Assembly: GCA_016125165.1 (NCBI GenBank)
Contig: WGMH01000003.1
Coordinates: 124,001 to 188,000 of the forward strand
Length of the DNA stretch: 64,000 nt
Reading direction: 5' to 3'
DNA from: Alphaproteobacteria bacterium
GTDB lineage: Bacteria > Pseudomonadota > Alphaproteobacteria > Micropepsales > Micropepsaceae
A program made the position numbers and the translations under genes. The notes below the pieces were generated by a model, which was not told the origin of the DNA, made no database searches, and saw only the letters and a program-made list of their open reading frames with translations. Of this stretch, positions 18,517 to 27,542 are shown piece after piece (position 1 is the stretch's first letter; each line of letters starts with the position of its first letter).

Positions 18517-19467
18517 TTACAGCAAGCCTTCTGTCTCCGGCAGGCCCAACATGATGTTGAGGTTCTGCACCGCCGCCCCGCTCGCGCCTTTGCCCAGATT
18601 GTCCAGCACTGCCACCAGCCGCACCTGCTGCGTCTTGTCATTGCCGAACACAAAGAGCTTCACGCCATTGGTTAGCTTTAGTCCTTCGGCATCCAGCGTT
18701 TTCAGGTTTGCAGCCTCATGGAGACCTGCGACCTGCACCAGCTTTTCGCCGAGATAGGCCTCTTGCAAACATTTTTGAACTTCAAGAACCGTTGGTTTTG
18801 TCGGCAATGCCCACAATTGCAACGGAACTTCCACAATCATACCGCGATAGTAGCGCGCCACGTTCGGCGAAAACACAGGTGCATGGGTCAGTTTGGCGAA
18901 TACCTGCATCTCCGGAACATGCTTGTGTGCGAGAGTCAGGCCGTACGTGCGCGCGACTGTATCGACGTAAGCTGGCGAGTCCTTCTTCTCGAATTCCTCG
19001 ATCATCGACTTGCCGCCACCGGAATAGCCGGAGATGCCAAACACGCTGAGCGGATAATCGGCCGGCAATAGTCCTGCGCGTGTCAGGGGCCGAACCAGTG
19101 CAAGCATCCCGGTTGGATAGCAGCCCGGATTGCTTACCCGGTTGGACGCAGCGATCTTGGCGCGCTGATCCGGTTCCATTTCTGCGAAGCCGTATGTCCA
19201 TCCCAGTGCAACACGGTGGGCGCTGGAAGCATCCAGAACCCGCACTGAATCGTTCTCGATCATGCTCACCGATTCCTTCGCGGCCTCGTCGGGCAGGCAA
19301 AGGATCACCAGATCCGCCTCGTTCAAGGCTGCCTTGCGAGCGCTGGCTTCCTTGCGCTCGGAATCGGATAGATGAATAATTTCGAGATCGGTGCGGCCAG
19401 CCAGCCGCTCACGAATTTCAAGGCCCGTCGTTCCTGCGGCCCCGTCGATAAAAACTCTGGCGCTCAT
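18517..19467 (-). CDS. argC: N-acetyl-gamma-glutamyl-phosphate reductase
   Basis: VFIDGAAGTTGLEI, SNPGCYPTGMLALVRPL, GISGYSGGGKSMI, HKHVPEMQ. Confidence 0.95.
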   Translation of the reverse strand: MSARVFIDGAAGTTGLEIRERLAGRTDLEIIHLSDSERKEASARKAALNEADLVILCLPDEAAKESVSMIENDSVRVLDASSAHRVALGWTYGFAEMEPDQRAKIAASNRVSNPGCYPTGMLALVRPLTRAGLLPADYPLSVFGISGYSGGGKSMIEEFEKKDSPAYVDTVARTYGLTLAHKHVPEMQVFAKLTHAPVFSPNVARYYRGMIVEVPLQLWALPTKPTVLEVQKCLQEAYLGEKLVQVAGLHEAANLKTLDAEGLKLTNGVKLFVFGNDKTQQVRLVAVLDNLGKGASGAAVQNLNIMLGLPETEGLL

Positions 19468-19508
19468 GGCGCCCTCCTATCAAAAAACCCGCTGTCAGTC
19501 AGCGGTCT

Positions 19509-20438
19509 CTACACCGTTTGGTCGCGGATGTGTTCCATCAAACGCGCCGTTTCCCGTTCAAAGACATCGAATCCGCGATGTCGTCGCAGGGTGTAGATGC
19601 GTACGCTGCGCAGCAGTTCCGCGCCCATCTTGAAGTGTTGTTCGCGATTGCCCATCAGATCACCGATGAAGCGCCGATAGGTCTGTGTCAGGACCGCGTT
19701 CAGTGCAGACACGCCGGTAAGGCGCGTGATGCTGTGCGCCTTTTCCTCAGTCGCATTCTCCAGCAGGTAGATCCGTTTCAATGGCAAGGGCTTGTGCTCC
19801 GCCACTGAGGTCACCGGCACGTGGTACTTGTCCATGCCGTCGAACACGCGTTCCAGATTGGTGCCCTCACCGCGCAGCGCGGAAAGCGCGTCCTGCCAGA
19901 GCTTGATGCGGCGAACGCCCGGCCATGCCATGGGCGCGCCCGCGTTCGCATCACGACTGACTACGCACACATCATCGCACAGCAGCGGATAGCCCTTGTC
20001 ATGCAGATAGGCCGAGAGCGTGGACTTTCCGGCACCGGAATCGCCCACAAAGGCGATGGCGCCGCCTTCATATTCGATCGCGCTTGCATGCAGTGGCAAC
20101 AGACCCCGCTGATGACAAAGCGCACCCATCATCGAACCCAGAAGAAAAATGCGAATATTGCGCTCGCTGGCGTCCGGCAATGCATCGATAATGATCTGCT
20201 CGCCACTCTTGGCGTGGAACCGTCCCACAGACGTAATGTTCAACACATAGTCCTGATCGCCGATCAGCGAATGGGCACCCAGGGCAGTCGTGTTCGGAAT
20301 TTCGGTTGGGATGTGGCCTCGCGTCACCGTTACCAACGGCAGCTTGGCAGCATCGTCCAACGCCGGTGCCAGCTCGGGGAGTTCGATCTCCGAGCGTATA
20401 CGCAGGCCGAACGCCAGATAATCCTGAACCGATGACAC
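19509..20438 (-). CDS. HprK-like P-loop kinase (lasso/RiPP-associated type)
   Basis: LPLHASAIEYEGGAIAFVGDSGAGKSTLSAYLHDKGYPLLCDDVCVV; GTG start at 20438 giving VSSVQDYLAFGLRIRSEIELPEL, preceded by GGGGAG. Confidence 0.8.
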   Translation of the reverse strand: MSSVQDYLAFGLRIRSEIELPELAPALDDAAKLPLVTVTRGHIPTEIPNTTALGAHSLIGDQDYVLNITSVGRFHAKSGEQIIIDALPDASERNIRIFLLGSMMGALCHQRGLLPLHASAIEYEGGAIAFVGDSGAGKSTLSAYLHDKGYPLLCDDVCVVSRDANAGAPMAWPGVRRIKLWQDALSALRGEGTNLERVFDGMDKYHVPVTSVAEHKPLPLKRIYLLENATEEKAHSITRLTGVSALNAVLTQTYRRFIGDLMGNREQHFKMGAELLRSVRIYTLRRHRGFDVFERETARLMEHIRDQTV

Positions 20439-20678
20439 CCTTGGCTCCCCGGCCTCACGGTTGGCTTGCCAGACCGGTCTGCCCCCGCGACCCGCGCCCA
20501 GCCCCAAGCACCGGGCCTCATAAGTCCTCCCAATATCATAGAAATTTGGCCCGGCAACCATGGGTGTTAGCACGTGCGGCAAGCCCCATGCCGAAATATT
20601 GCGTTAACGAGGTCGGTACACTAGTTTCGCCGCAATCAACCGAAGCTGCCAACGCTGGCGGCAATAACGCGTGGTGGC

Positions 20679-20972
20679 ATGAGCAACGATCCGAACCTGA
20701 ATACCGATACAGTAATCGTCCGCTCGGACGGCCTTATCGAGGCCGAAGTGGACGGTGAAGTCGTTGCCCTCAGCATCGATCAGGGTACCTGTTACGGCCT
20801 CAACAAGGTCGGTTCGCGGATCTGGGCCTTGATAGCAACCCCGATGAAGGTTGGTGACCTCTGCAATCAGCTTGTCGCGGAGTATGACGTGGACATGGCG
20901 ACTTGCGAACGTCAGGTTCTGGACCTCCTCGAGGAACTGCGCGCCGAAAAAATGATCGAGATGCGCGCGTAA
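20679..20972 (+). CDS. PqqD family protein (free-standing RiPP recognition element type)
   Basis: VVALSIDQGTCYGLNKVGSRIWALI..VGDLCNQLVAEYDVDMATCERQVLDLLEELRAEKMIE. Confidence 0.88.
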   Translation: MSNDPNLNTDTVIVRSDGLIEAEVDGEVVALSIDQGTCYGLNKVGSRIWALIATPMKVGDLCNQLVAEYDVDMATCERQVLDLLEELRAEKMIEMRA

Positions 20973-20990
20973 TTTTCACGACCTTCCACC

Positions 20991-22055
20991 ATGGAGGGGC
21001 CGTTGGCCTCTGGTTCCTTCGACGCCCTGATTGCCAAAATCGGCGACAACCCGCTGTTGCTGGCCCAACTCGCCCGCACCATCGCGGCCAAGGGTGACAC
21101 GGCAAAGGCCCACGAACTTGCTCGCCGATCACTCGCGCTGGCGCCGGACAATGCACAGGTCCGCTTCGTCGCAACCGAGATACTGAGCCGCGGCGTCCCC
21201 CACTGGCACTTCACCATCGTTCGCGATGAGGCCCGCAATGAGGCTTATGATGCAGCCCTGCGCCGCGTCGTCAGGCCCGGAATGCGGGTCCTGGAGATTG
21301 GCACCGGCACCGGCCTTTTGGCGATGATGGCCGCCCGTGCGGGCGCGACGGAAGTGTTCACCTGCGAGATGAATCCGGCTGTCGCGGAATCGGCTCGCGC
21401 CGTGATCGCGCGCAACGGTTTCGCTGACCGGGTGAAGGTTATCGGCAAGCACTCCGCCGATGTCGATGCCGAAAAGGATATGGGCGGTCGCGCTGACGTC
21501 CTCGTATCGGAGATCGTCAGCAACGATCTTCTGAGCGAAGCGGCCCTTCCAGCGCACGAACAGGCGCATCGCCGCCTCCTGAAGCCCGGTGCAAAAATCA
21601 TCCCGGCCATCGGGCGCGTGCGCATTGCCCTAGCCTATGACGCAGAGGGCGACAAGAAGCGGATGTCGTCCCGCTGCGGCTTCGATCTGTCCGATTTCAA
21701 CGTTTTGGCGTCGCCGCGGTATCACATCGGGCGCGGCGAAAAGCGCCTCACACTCTGCAGCGATACCGCCGACCTGTTCTCATTTGACTTCCAGTCAGGC
21801 GGACCGTGGCCGGAGAGCAAATCTTCGGCTGTCGTCCACGCGGATGGGCGCCCCGCCACAGCCATAGCCCAGTGGATCGCGCTCGATATGGACGGCGCCG
21901 GCCACTACGAAAACACGCCGGAATCGGGCGCATCGTCCTGCTGGGCGATTGTGATCTACCCCTTTGTAAAAACGCTGACGCTTCCCGCAGGCACACCCGT
22001 GACCGTCCGCGGATCGCATGATCGAAATCACCTGACGATCTGGCCGGAATTCTGA
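20991..22055 (+). CDS. PRMT-like class I SAM-dependent methyltransferase with short N-terminal helical/TPR-like segment
   Basis: VLEIGTGTGLLAMMAARAGATEVFTCEMNP; SEIVSNDLLSEAALP resembles the PRMT7-type double-E region. Confidence 0.8.
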   Translation: MEGPLASGSFDALIAKIGDNPLLLAQLARTIAAKGDTAKAHELARRSLALAPDNAQVRFVATEILSRGVPHWHFTIVRDEARNEAYDAALRRVVRPGMRVLEIGTGTGLLAMMAARAGATEVFTCEMNPAVAESARAVIARNGFADRVKVIGKHSADVDAEKDMGGRADVLVSEIVSNDLLSEAALPAHEQAHRRLLKPGAKIIPAIGRVRIALAYDAEGDKKRMSSRCGFDLSDFNVLASPRYHIGRGEKRLTLCSDTADLFSFDFQSGGPWPESKSSAVVHADGRPATAIAQWIALDMDGAGHYENTPESGASSCWAIVIYPFVKTLTLPAGTPVTVRGSHDRNHLTIWPEF

Positions 22056-22059
22056 AATC

Positions 22060-23052
22060 TCAGCAGGCGTGCCTGTGACCGGATTGATCCCGGATGAAGC
22101 GTTCAAGCTCTTCAAGCATGTTCAGCATCGCGGCCACGAGGCGCACATTGCTCTGCCGCAAACCGTCAAGCCGCGCAATGACAGCTTCCGGTGTTACAAG
22201 ACCATCCTTGCGCTCAATGAGAAATCCTTGCGCGATCAAGGACGAGATATGACGGCGTGCCGTCTCTGGAGGAATGCGCAGTGCTTGTGCCACGTCCTTG
22301 CGCGCAATACCGCGCCGAACACTATCCGGTGAAACCTTGATATCGGAATAGTGGTCCGGCGTCGCGATCAGATGTTCGATGTTTCGTTTCAGGATCGTCA
22401 GGACAATCATGGTTTGCAGAAAATTCAGACCCAACGCGCGAGCCATGTGACTGAATATAGATGCAAGATATTCAACGCTTGCGCGCGTTAGCGCGCGAAC
22501 CCATTGCGGACGCGCCCGAGGAAATTCGGCCCCGGTATGCACGATCACCCAATCCGGCAACTTGCGCTCGTAACCATCAGCAAGAAGCCGTCCGTACAGC
22601 TTTGCCACGAGGTCGGCATTAAACTGTTCAATGTCACGAAAATCGGTCGTGAATGCCTTTCCCATGGATGCACAGACAAGCCCGTCCGGCCTGCTGATGA
22701 GAATGCCTCGTTCGATGAGTTTTTCGGCGCGACGGCGCACAGTCTCAAATGGAATGTCAAGAAAGGCGGATAGCCCGTTCCTGCTGATCCCGCGTTTCTT
22801 GTCTAGCGGAATCTGATCCGCTTCGAAGCAATAATGGCAAAACTGTTCCGCATCGGTATGCAGCCAACGGCTGTTTGCGTTCCATACTGAAAGAAGAATG
22901 GGTAGATCGACAAGAAACTGCTCGCCGAGTGACGCAATTGTATGCTGCGTTGAATCTACAAGATATTCTAGCGCGTGCCGGGAAATGCGTTTGTCATCTC
23001 CGCTTGTCAGAGATGACGATCTCAATCTGAAGTTCAACGCGACGTCCGCCAT
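22060..23052 (-). CDS. Transcriptional regulator-like protein with two winged-helix domains
   Basis: Two similar segments: KKRGISRNGLSAFLDIPFETVRRRAEKLIERGILISRPDGLV and VRRGIARKDVAQALRIPPETARRHISSLIAQGFLIERKDGLV. Confidence 0.75.
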   Translation of the reverse strand: MADVALNFRLRSSSLTSGDDKRISRHALEYLVDSTQHTIASLGEQFLVDLPILLSVWNANSRWLHTDAEQFCHYCFEADQIPLDKKRGISRNGLSAFLDIPFETVRRRAEKLIERGILISRPDGLVCASMGKAFTTDFRDIEQFNADLVAKLYGRLLADGYERKLPDWVIVHTGAEFPRARPQWVRALTRASVEYLASIFSHMARALGLNFLQTMIVLTILKRNIEHLIATPDHYSDIKVSPDSVRRGIARKDVAQALRIPPETARRHISSLIAQGFLIERKDGLVTPEAVIARLDGLRQSNVRLVAAMLNMLEELERFIRDQSGHRHAC

Positions 23053-23199
23053 GACCTGCCAGCACATGCTTTGTTGCCGACAGCGTATCTATGCTCAATA
23101 TGGGTAACTGAAAATACGGATGATTGCGTATGGGCGGAGCAACAACCCCAATCGGTGGTGCCCTTCCTCAACCCCTCGGATTTCCGTTTACGTAAGACG

Positions 23200-24987
23200 T
23201 CAACCGGTTACCGTTGCGCCCATGGCCCCCACATTGCCCAAATACCAAAAATTTCCTGCCGCGGCGCGCGCACGAAAAATGTCATTGTGCAATTCGCCCA
23301 TCCCCGGCATCAGGTGTTGTGCGGGCACCGGCCCAGCGCCGAAATGCATGTAGTGCCCGTTCGTAGGGTCAAACGGATGCCATGCCGGAAGGTTCTTGCC
23401 GCGGGGCGTGCCCGTTTTTGCGAATGAGACCCAATAGTCAGACATGGCGCCGGCAAGTTCACGGTCATCGTCACGCGGAGGAGCTGCCGGGCGATTGGCA
23501 TGAGGCTTCCCATCACCCCACACGGAAAGCAGTTGCGTGTCGACATTGTTAAATACATAGGCGATCTCAGCCGCGTGAAAGGCGCCAATACGCCTGCGGT
23601 TCGCGCTACCGAAGATCGCACGATCGACCTCCGCGCCGGGTGGCGTATGCGAAAAGAAATAGAGAAACGTTTCCCGATTCCTTCGTGCCGCTTCGGTAGC
23701 CCATTGCAGCACTGGCCATCCAAATCCACCGTCGCGGAAGGCATTCATCGCCGCAGTTTGCGGATCACGCGAGGGGTAGTGCGCCAAGAAGTCATCTGCC
23801 AGCGCGCCATAGCGCGCGCGGATATCCGCTTCGTATGCAACGGGATCCGACAGTACCGGGATTGCGCCATAATCCGCGATTCCCGATGCCTCGTCGGAGT
23901 TGAACCCTACGAGCACAGGCACGGGATGCTGCTTGCCCAGGCGGAACGTTTCGTGGACTGGCCGCTCAAATACCAACCCGTCCACCACCATCAGTGCGCC
24001 CAGCTGATTGAGCAGATCGCCGTTTCGGGGCGCGGCGTCGGCAAGCACTTGCGCTGGCAAGTCGCGAAGGTCTGAAAGTGTGAGTGCGCCGAGACGTTTG
24101 CCGAATTCCGCACCCAGTTCCTCTGCTGGCGGACCACCCCAGCTAGAACGGCCAAGCGTTCGCATCGGAAAGAAGAAGCCGCCACTTTGTCCGATGGCGC
24201 GATGGAACAGCCCCCTTGCGAGAGGAGACGCCATCAACATGGATACCGACATCGCGCCGGCGGATTGTCCAAAGATGGTGACATTTCCGGGATCGCCACC
24301 AAAGGCTGCGATATTGTTCCTCACCCAGCGCAACGCTTCAATCTGATCGGTTGTTCCGAAATTCGCGCAGACCCCACCCCTAGCTTCCGCAATCAATTCC
24401 GGATGCGCGAAATAGCCAAGGACGCCAACGCGATAGTTTATCGTGACGACAACAACACCTTTGCGCGCCAGAGCTGCGCCGTCATAGACAGGTATCGACC
24501 CCGCACCAGTCATGAACGCGCCGCCGTGGATCCACACCATCACCGGTAATGACTGCTGTCGCACGCCCTCCCCTGCTGGCGTCCATACATTCAAATAGAG
24601 GCAGTCTTCACTCTGTACCGTCTGCGGTAGCGAATAGAACATCGCGTCCGGCTCGGTAACCTGCACAGCCTGCGGCGGGAAGGATGTAGCATCGCGCGTG
24701 CAATTCCAGGCCGTAGCAGGCTCCGCAGGCTTCCAGCGGCGCAGGCCCACGGGTGGCTGCGCATAAGGAATTCCCTTGTAGGAAGTTACGCGAACTCCAT
24801 CACGCTCGTCCGTCGCGCCAATCAAACGGCCAAGCGGCGTTTCCAGAATGCCGGATTGCGCGATCGCGTCCTCGGCCAGCGTCGACGCCTGCGGCGACAT
24901 ATTGAACGCTGGCGCAGGCAACGATGCTCCAAATAGCCCCAATCCCAATTGGGCAACGGCACGGCGGCTCAGAGGGAAACGACTCAT
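23200..24987 (-). CDS. Secreted carboxylesterase type B (para-nitrobenzyl esterase family)
   Basis: Export-signal-like N-terminus (MSRFPLSRRAVAQLGLGLFGASLPAPAF); SEDCLYLNVWTP, TIFGQSAGAMSVSMLM. Confidence 0.92.
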   Translation of the reverse strand: MSRFPLSRRAVAQLGLGLFGASLPAPAFNMSPQASTLAEDAIAQSGILETPLGRLIGATDERDGVRVTSYKGIPYAQPPVGLRRWKPAEPATAWNCTRDATSFPPQAVQVTEPDAMFYSLPQTVQSEDCLYLNVWTPAGEGVRQQSLPVMVWIHGGAFMTGAGSIPVYDGAALARKGVVVVTINYRVGVLGYFAHPELIAEARGGVCANFGTTDQIEALRWVRNNIAAFGGDPGNVTIFGQSAGAMSVSMLMASPLARGLFHRAIGQSGGFFFPMRTLGRSSWGGPPAEELGAEFGKRLGALTLSDLRDLPAQVLADAAPRNGDLLNQLGALMVVDGLVFERPVHETFRLGKQHPVPVLVGFNSDEASGIADYGAIPVLSDPVAYEADIRARYGALADDFLAHYPSRDPQTAAMNAFRDGGFGWPVLQWATEAARRNRETFLYFFSHTPPGAEVDRAIFGSANRRRIGAFHAAEIAYVFNNVDTQLLSVWGDGKPHANRPAAPPRDDDRELAGAMSDYWVSFAKTGTPRGKNLPAWHPFDPTNGHYMHFGAGPVPAQHLMPGMGELHNDIFRARAAAGNFWYLGNVGAMGATVTG

Positions 24988-25065
24988 GGCATTTCTCTCA
25001 CAAGCTCGCCGTGCCACCACCTTGGGACCGCGCGGCGGAACCAGACCCGCGCGGTTACCCGAACA

Positions 25066-27219
25066 TCAATACTTGATGCCCAGTTCGACACCGAACGTAC
25101 GCGGCGGTGCCGGGGAAGCGATGATGTTGAAACCCAGAATAGCCGCACCGACGAGCTTGTTGTTGTAAATGGTCTCGTCCGTGATGTTATCGGCAAAGGC
25201 CGTAACACGATAGCGGCCGTCGCCGGTCTCATATGACGCCCGCGCATTCCAAACGCTCACTGGCGCCTGGGAGATTTGCGGATCGTTGAACTCCGAGAAA
25301 TACACGCGGCTGGTATAGTGGTACTCGCCCCGCAGCGTGAATGAACCGTCGGCGCCCAGCTCCCACATCTTTTCAAGGCCAGCGTTGATCCTCACCTTGG
25401 GCGCTCGCGGCAACTGGTAACCTGCAAGGTTCTGCACAATGGCCAACGGATCGGCCGCGTCGGTGTTGGAAAACTTGTCGAACTGCGCATCCGTATAGGC
25501 CGCATTCAGGTCGAGGCGGATACCGTCACCCGGCAATGCCACGAATTCACCTTCAATGCCTTTGATCGTGGCGCTTGCGGCGTTCTGCACAGTCGAAAGC
25601 AGGCTCAGAATTTGGAACACCTGCAAATCCGTGTAATCTTCCTGGAACAGCGCAAGGTTCAGAGTGTAGCGGCGATCGGCCCACTGATGCTTGACGCCCG
25701 CCTCGTAGCTCCACACGAATTCAGGTGAAAAAGCGGTGCCTTGCAGGCCGCCAATATTGAAACCGCCGCTGCGGAAGCCCCGCGAAGCCGATGCATAGAC
25801 CATTGTGTTGTCGGTCGGCTTGTAGTCGATGGCGAATTTCGGAGTTAGCGCGCTCCAGTCCCCTTCGAGCTTGTCATAACCGTAGATCGCGAACTCCGGC
25901 AGAACGGAATATTCCGACGTGTGCTTCCTGTCATCAGTGTAGCGCAGGCCCGCGGTGATATCGATCTGATCGGTCAGCGCATAGGTTGCCTGTGCATATG
26001 CCGCATAGGAGTTTGTGGTCGGTGGCCCACCGATGGACAGGTGAAAGCCGACCGAAGGGAACGTGTAGGTTTCGTCCGAATTCTGGTGCTCATAGAAGTA
26101 ATAGAGACCTGCAAGCCACTGCAGACGCGAGTCGGTGTTGGAAACGATATTCAATTCTTCCGAGAACTGCTGCTGATCGCGTGTGTAATTCGCATGCATG
26201 AAGTCGAAACTGGTGCCGTCCAGATCGACCGCCGAGCGTTCCTTCATCTGGCGGTAACCCGTGATTGAAGTGACCACGAAATCCTCGAAATCGCGCGTCA
26301 AACGCGCGGTCGCGCCGTAGACCTCCCTCTTGTAATAAGCCGGGTCGTTCGCGCTCACGCGGCGTCCCGTAGCAGTCGTGCCACCCAAGGCTTCACCGGG
26401 AAGCGGCAAACCTGTCACCGTGCCCAGCACGATGTTGGCGTAGCCACTGGTGTCGGCAAAATCACCATCGACCGTCAGCAGCAACTGCGTGTGGCTGTCG
26501 AGATTGCTCAGAAGTTCCGCGCGCACGGATTGCTGGTTGGCTTCATCCAGCGCCTCACCCGTATTGATGTTTGGTGTATAGCCCTTGTGATTTTCGGTAC
26601 GCCACGCCACGCGCCACGCGGTGTCATCGCTGAGCGGTCCACCGACGGCGCCGTCCGTCTTCACCAGGTTATAGTTGCCGAACGCGACGTTCAGATAGCC
26701 GCCGAAATCAAAAGTCGGCTCCTGCGTGATGATGTTGATGGAGCCACCTGTCGCATTCCGCCCGTTCACCGTGCCTTGTGGGCCACGCAGAACTTCCACA
26801 CGTGCGACATCGTAGAGCGCTGCATTCTGATACTGCGCCCGCCCCAGATAGACACCGTCCAGGTGAACGGCAACGCCTGTATCTTCGCCCGGGCCCAAAA
26901 CTAGCGTGCTGATACCGCGGATGGAAATCAGGGCCGCCGCGTCGCCGCTGTTGAATGTGACGTTTGGGGCCAAATTCTGCAGGTCCTGCATTGTATCGAC
27001 GTGCGCACGTTGCAGCATCTCGTCATCAATGGCGGTAACCGCCAGCGGAATTTTCTGAACCGATTCCTTGCGCTTTTCCGCCGTCACGACGACTTCTTCA
27101 ACACCCTGTGCCGAGGTGTCTGCGGCACGCACGGGTGCGCTCCACAAGGCCGCTCCGGCCACGAGTGCGGGCACCGCGGCCGCGCACAAAAGTCCTTGAA
27201 TCCGTCCTGATCTACGCAT
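25066..27219 (-). CDS. TonB-dependent receptor
   Basis: Signal peptide; EEVVVTAEKRKESVQKIPLAVTAI plug; VEVLRGPQGTVNGRNATGGSINIIT; C-terminal FGVELGIKY. Confidence 0.95.
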   Translation of the reverse strand: MRRSGRIQGLLCAAAVPALVAGAALWSAPVRAADTSAQGVEEVVVTAEKRKESVQKIPLAVTAIDDEMLQRAHVDTMQDLQNLAPNVTFNSGDAAALISIRGISTLVLGPGEDTGVAVHLDGVYLGRAQYQNAALYDVARVEVLRGPQGTVNGRNATGGSINIITQEPTFDFGGYLNVAFGNYNLVKTDGAVGGPLSDDTAWRVAWRTENHKGYTPNINTGEALDEANQQSVRAELLSNLDSHTQLLLTVDGDFADTSGYANIVLGTVTGLPLPGEALGGTTATGRRVSANDPAYYKREVYGATARLTRDFEDFVVTSITGYRQMKERSAVDLDGTSFDFMHANYTRDQQQFSEELNIVSNTDSRLQWLAGLYYFYEHQNSDETYTFPSVGFHLSIGGPPTTNSYAAYAQATYALTDQIDITAGLRYTDDRKHTSEYSVLPEFAIYGYDKLEGDWSALTPKFAIDYKPTDNTMVYASASRGFRSGGFNIGGLQGTAFSPEFVWSYEAGVKHQWADRRYTLNLALFQEDYTDLQVFQILSLLSTVQNAASATIKGIEGEFVALPGDGIRLDLNAAYTDAQFDKFSNTDAADPLAIVQNLAGYQLPRAPKVRINAGLEKMWELGADGSFTLRGEYHYTSRVYFSEFNDPQISQAPVSVWNARASYETGDGRYRVTAFADNITDETIYNNKLVGAAILGFNIIASPAPPRTFGVELGIKY

Positions 27220-27542
27220 CTCGCTCCCCTTCGTCACGCCCAAAGCTTTTTGCCGGCGGTATTCGTTGGCAGCATATTTAGCGCACCTGCTGCGCTTTGC
27301 AAGATTTTTTCTACATCGGGTATGTTCTTTTTTCTTTCGGGAATCTTCCTCGCACTGTATGATGCGAAATAATACGGCCTTTCATGGTCTTATTGTGATG
27401 TTTTTGCATCGCTCTTTGAGGCGCGCATGTCTTTTTGCTTTCTGGGTATGTGGTTTGCGAGTGGACAGGCTGTTGCGTTTTGCTCGGCCGCCGACGCGGA
27501 ACCGCGCTTATGCGGTCCTGGAATCGCGCGCAAGGGGACGCC

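Noticed and set aside
19509-22055. Canonical lasso peptide or PQQ biosynthesis cluster
   Set aside because: No B2 protease, no asparagine-synthetase-like cyclase, no pqqA/B/C/E and no lasso core in the window; only the kinase and PqqD parts match.
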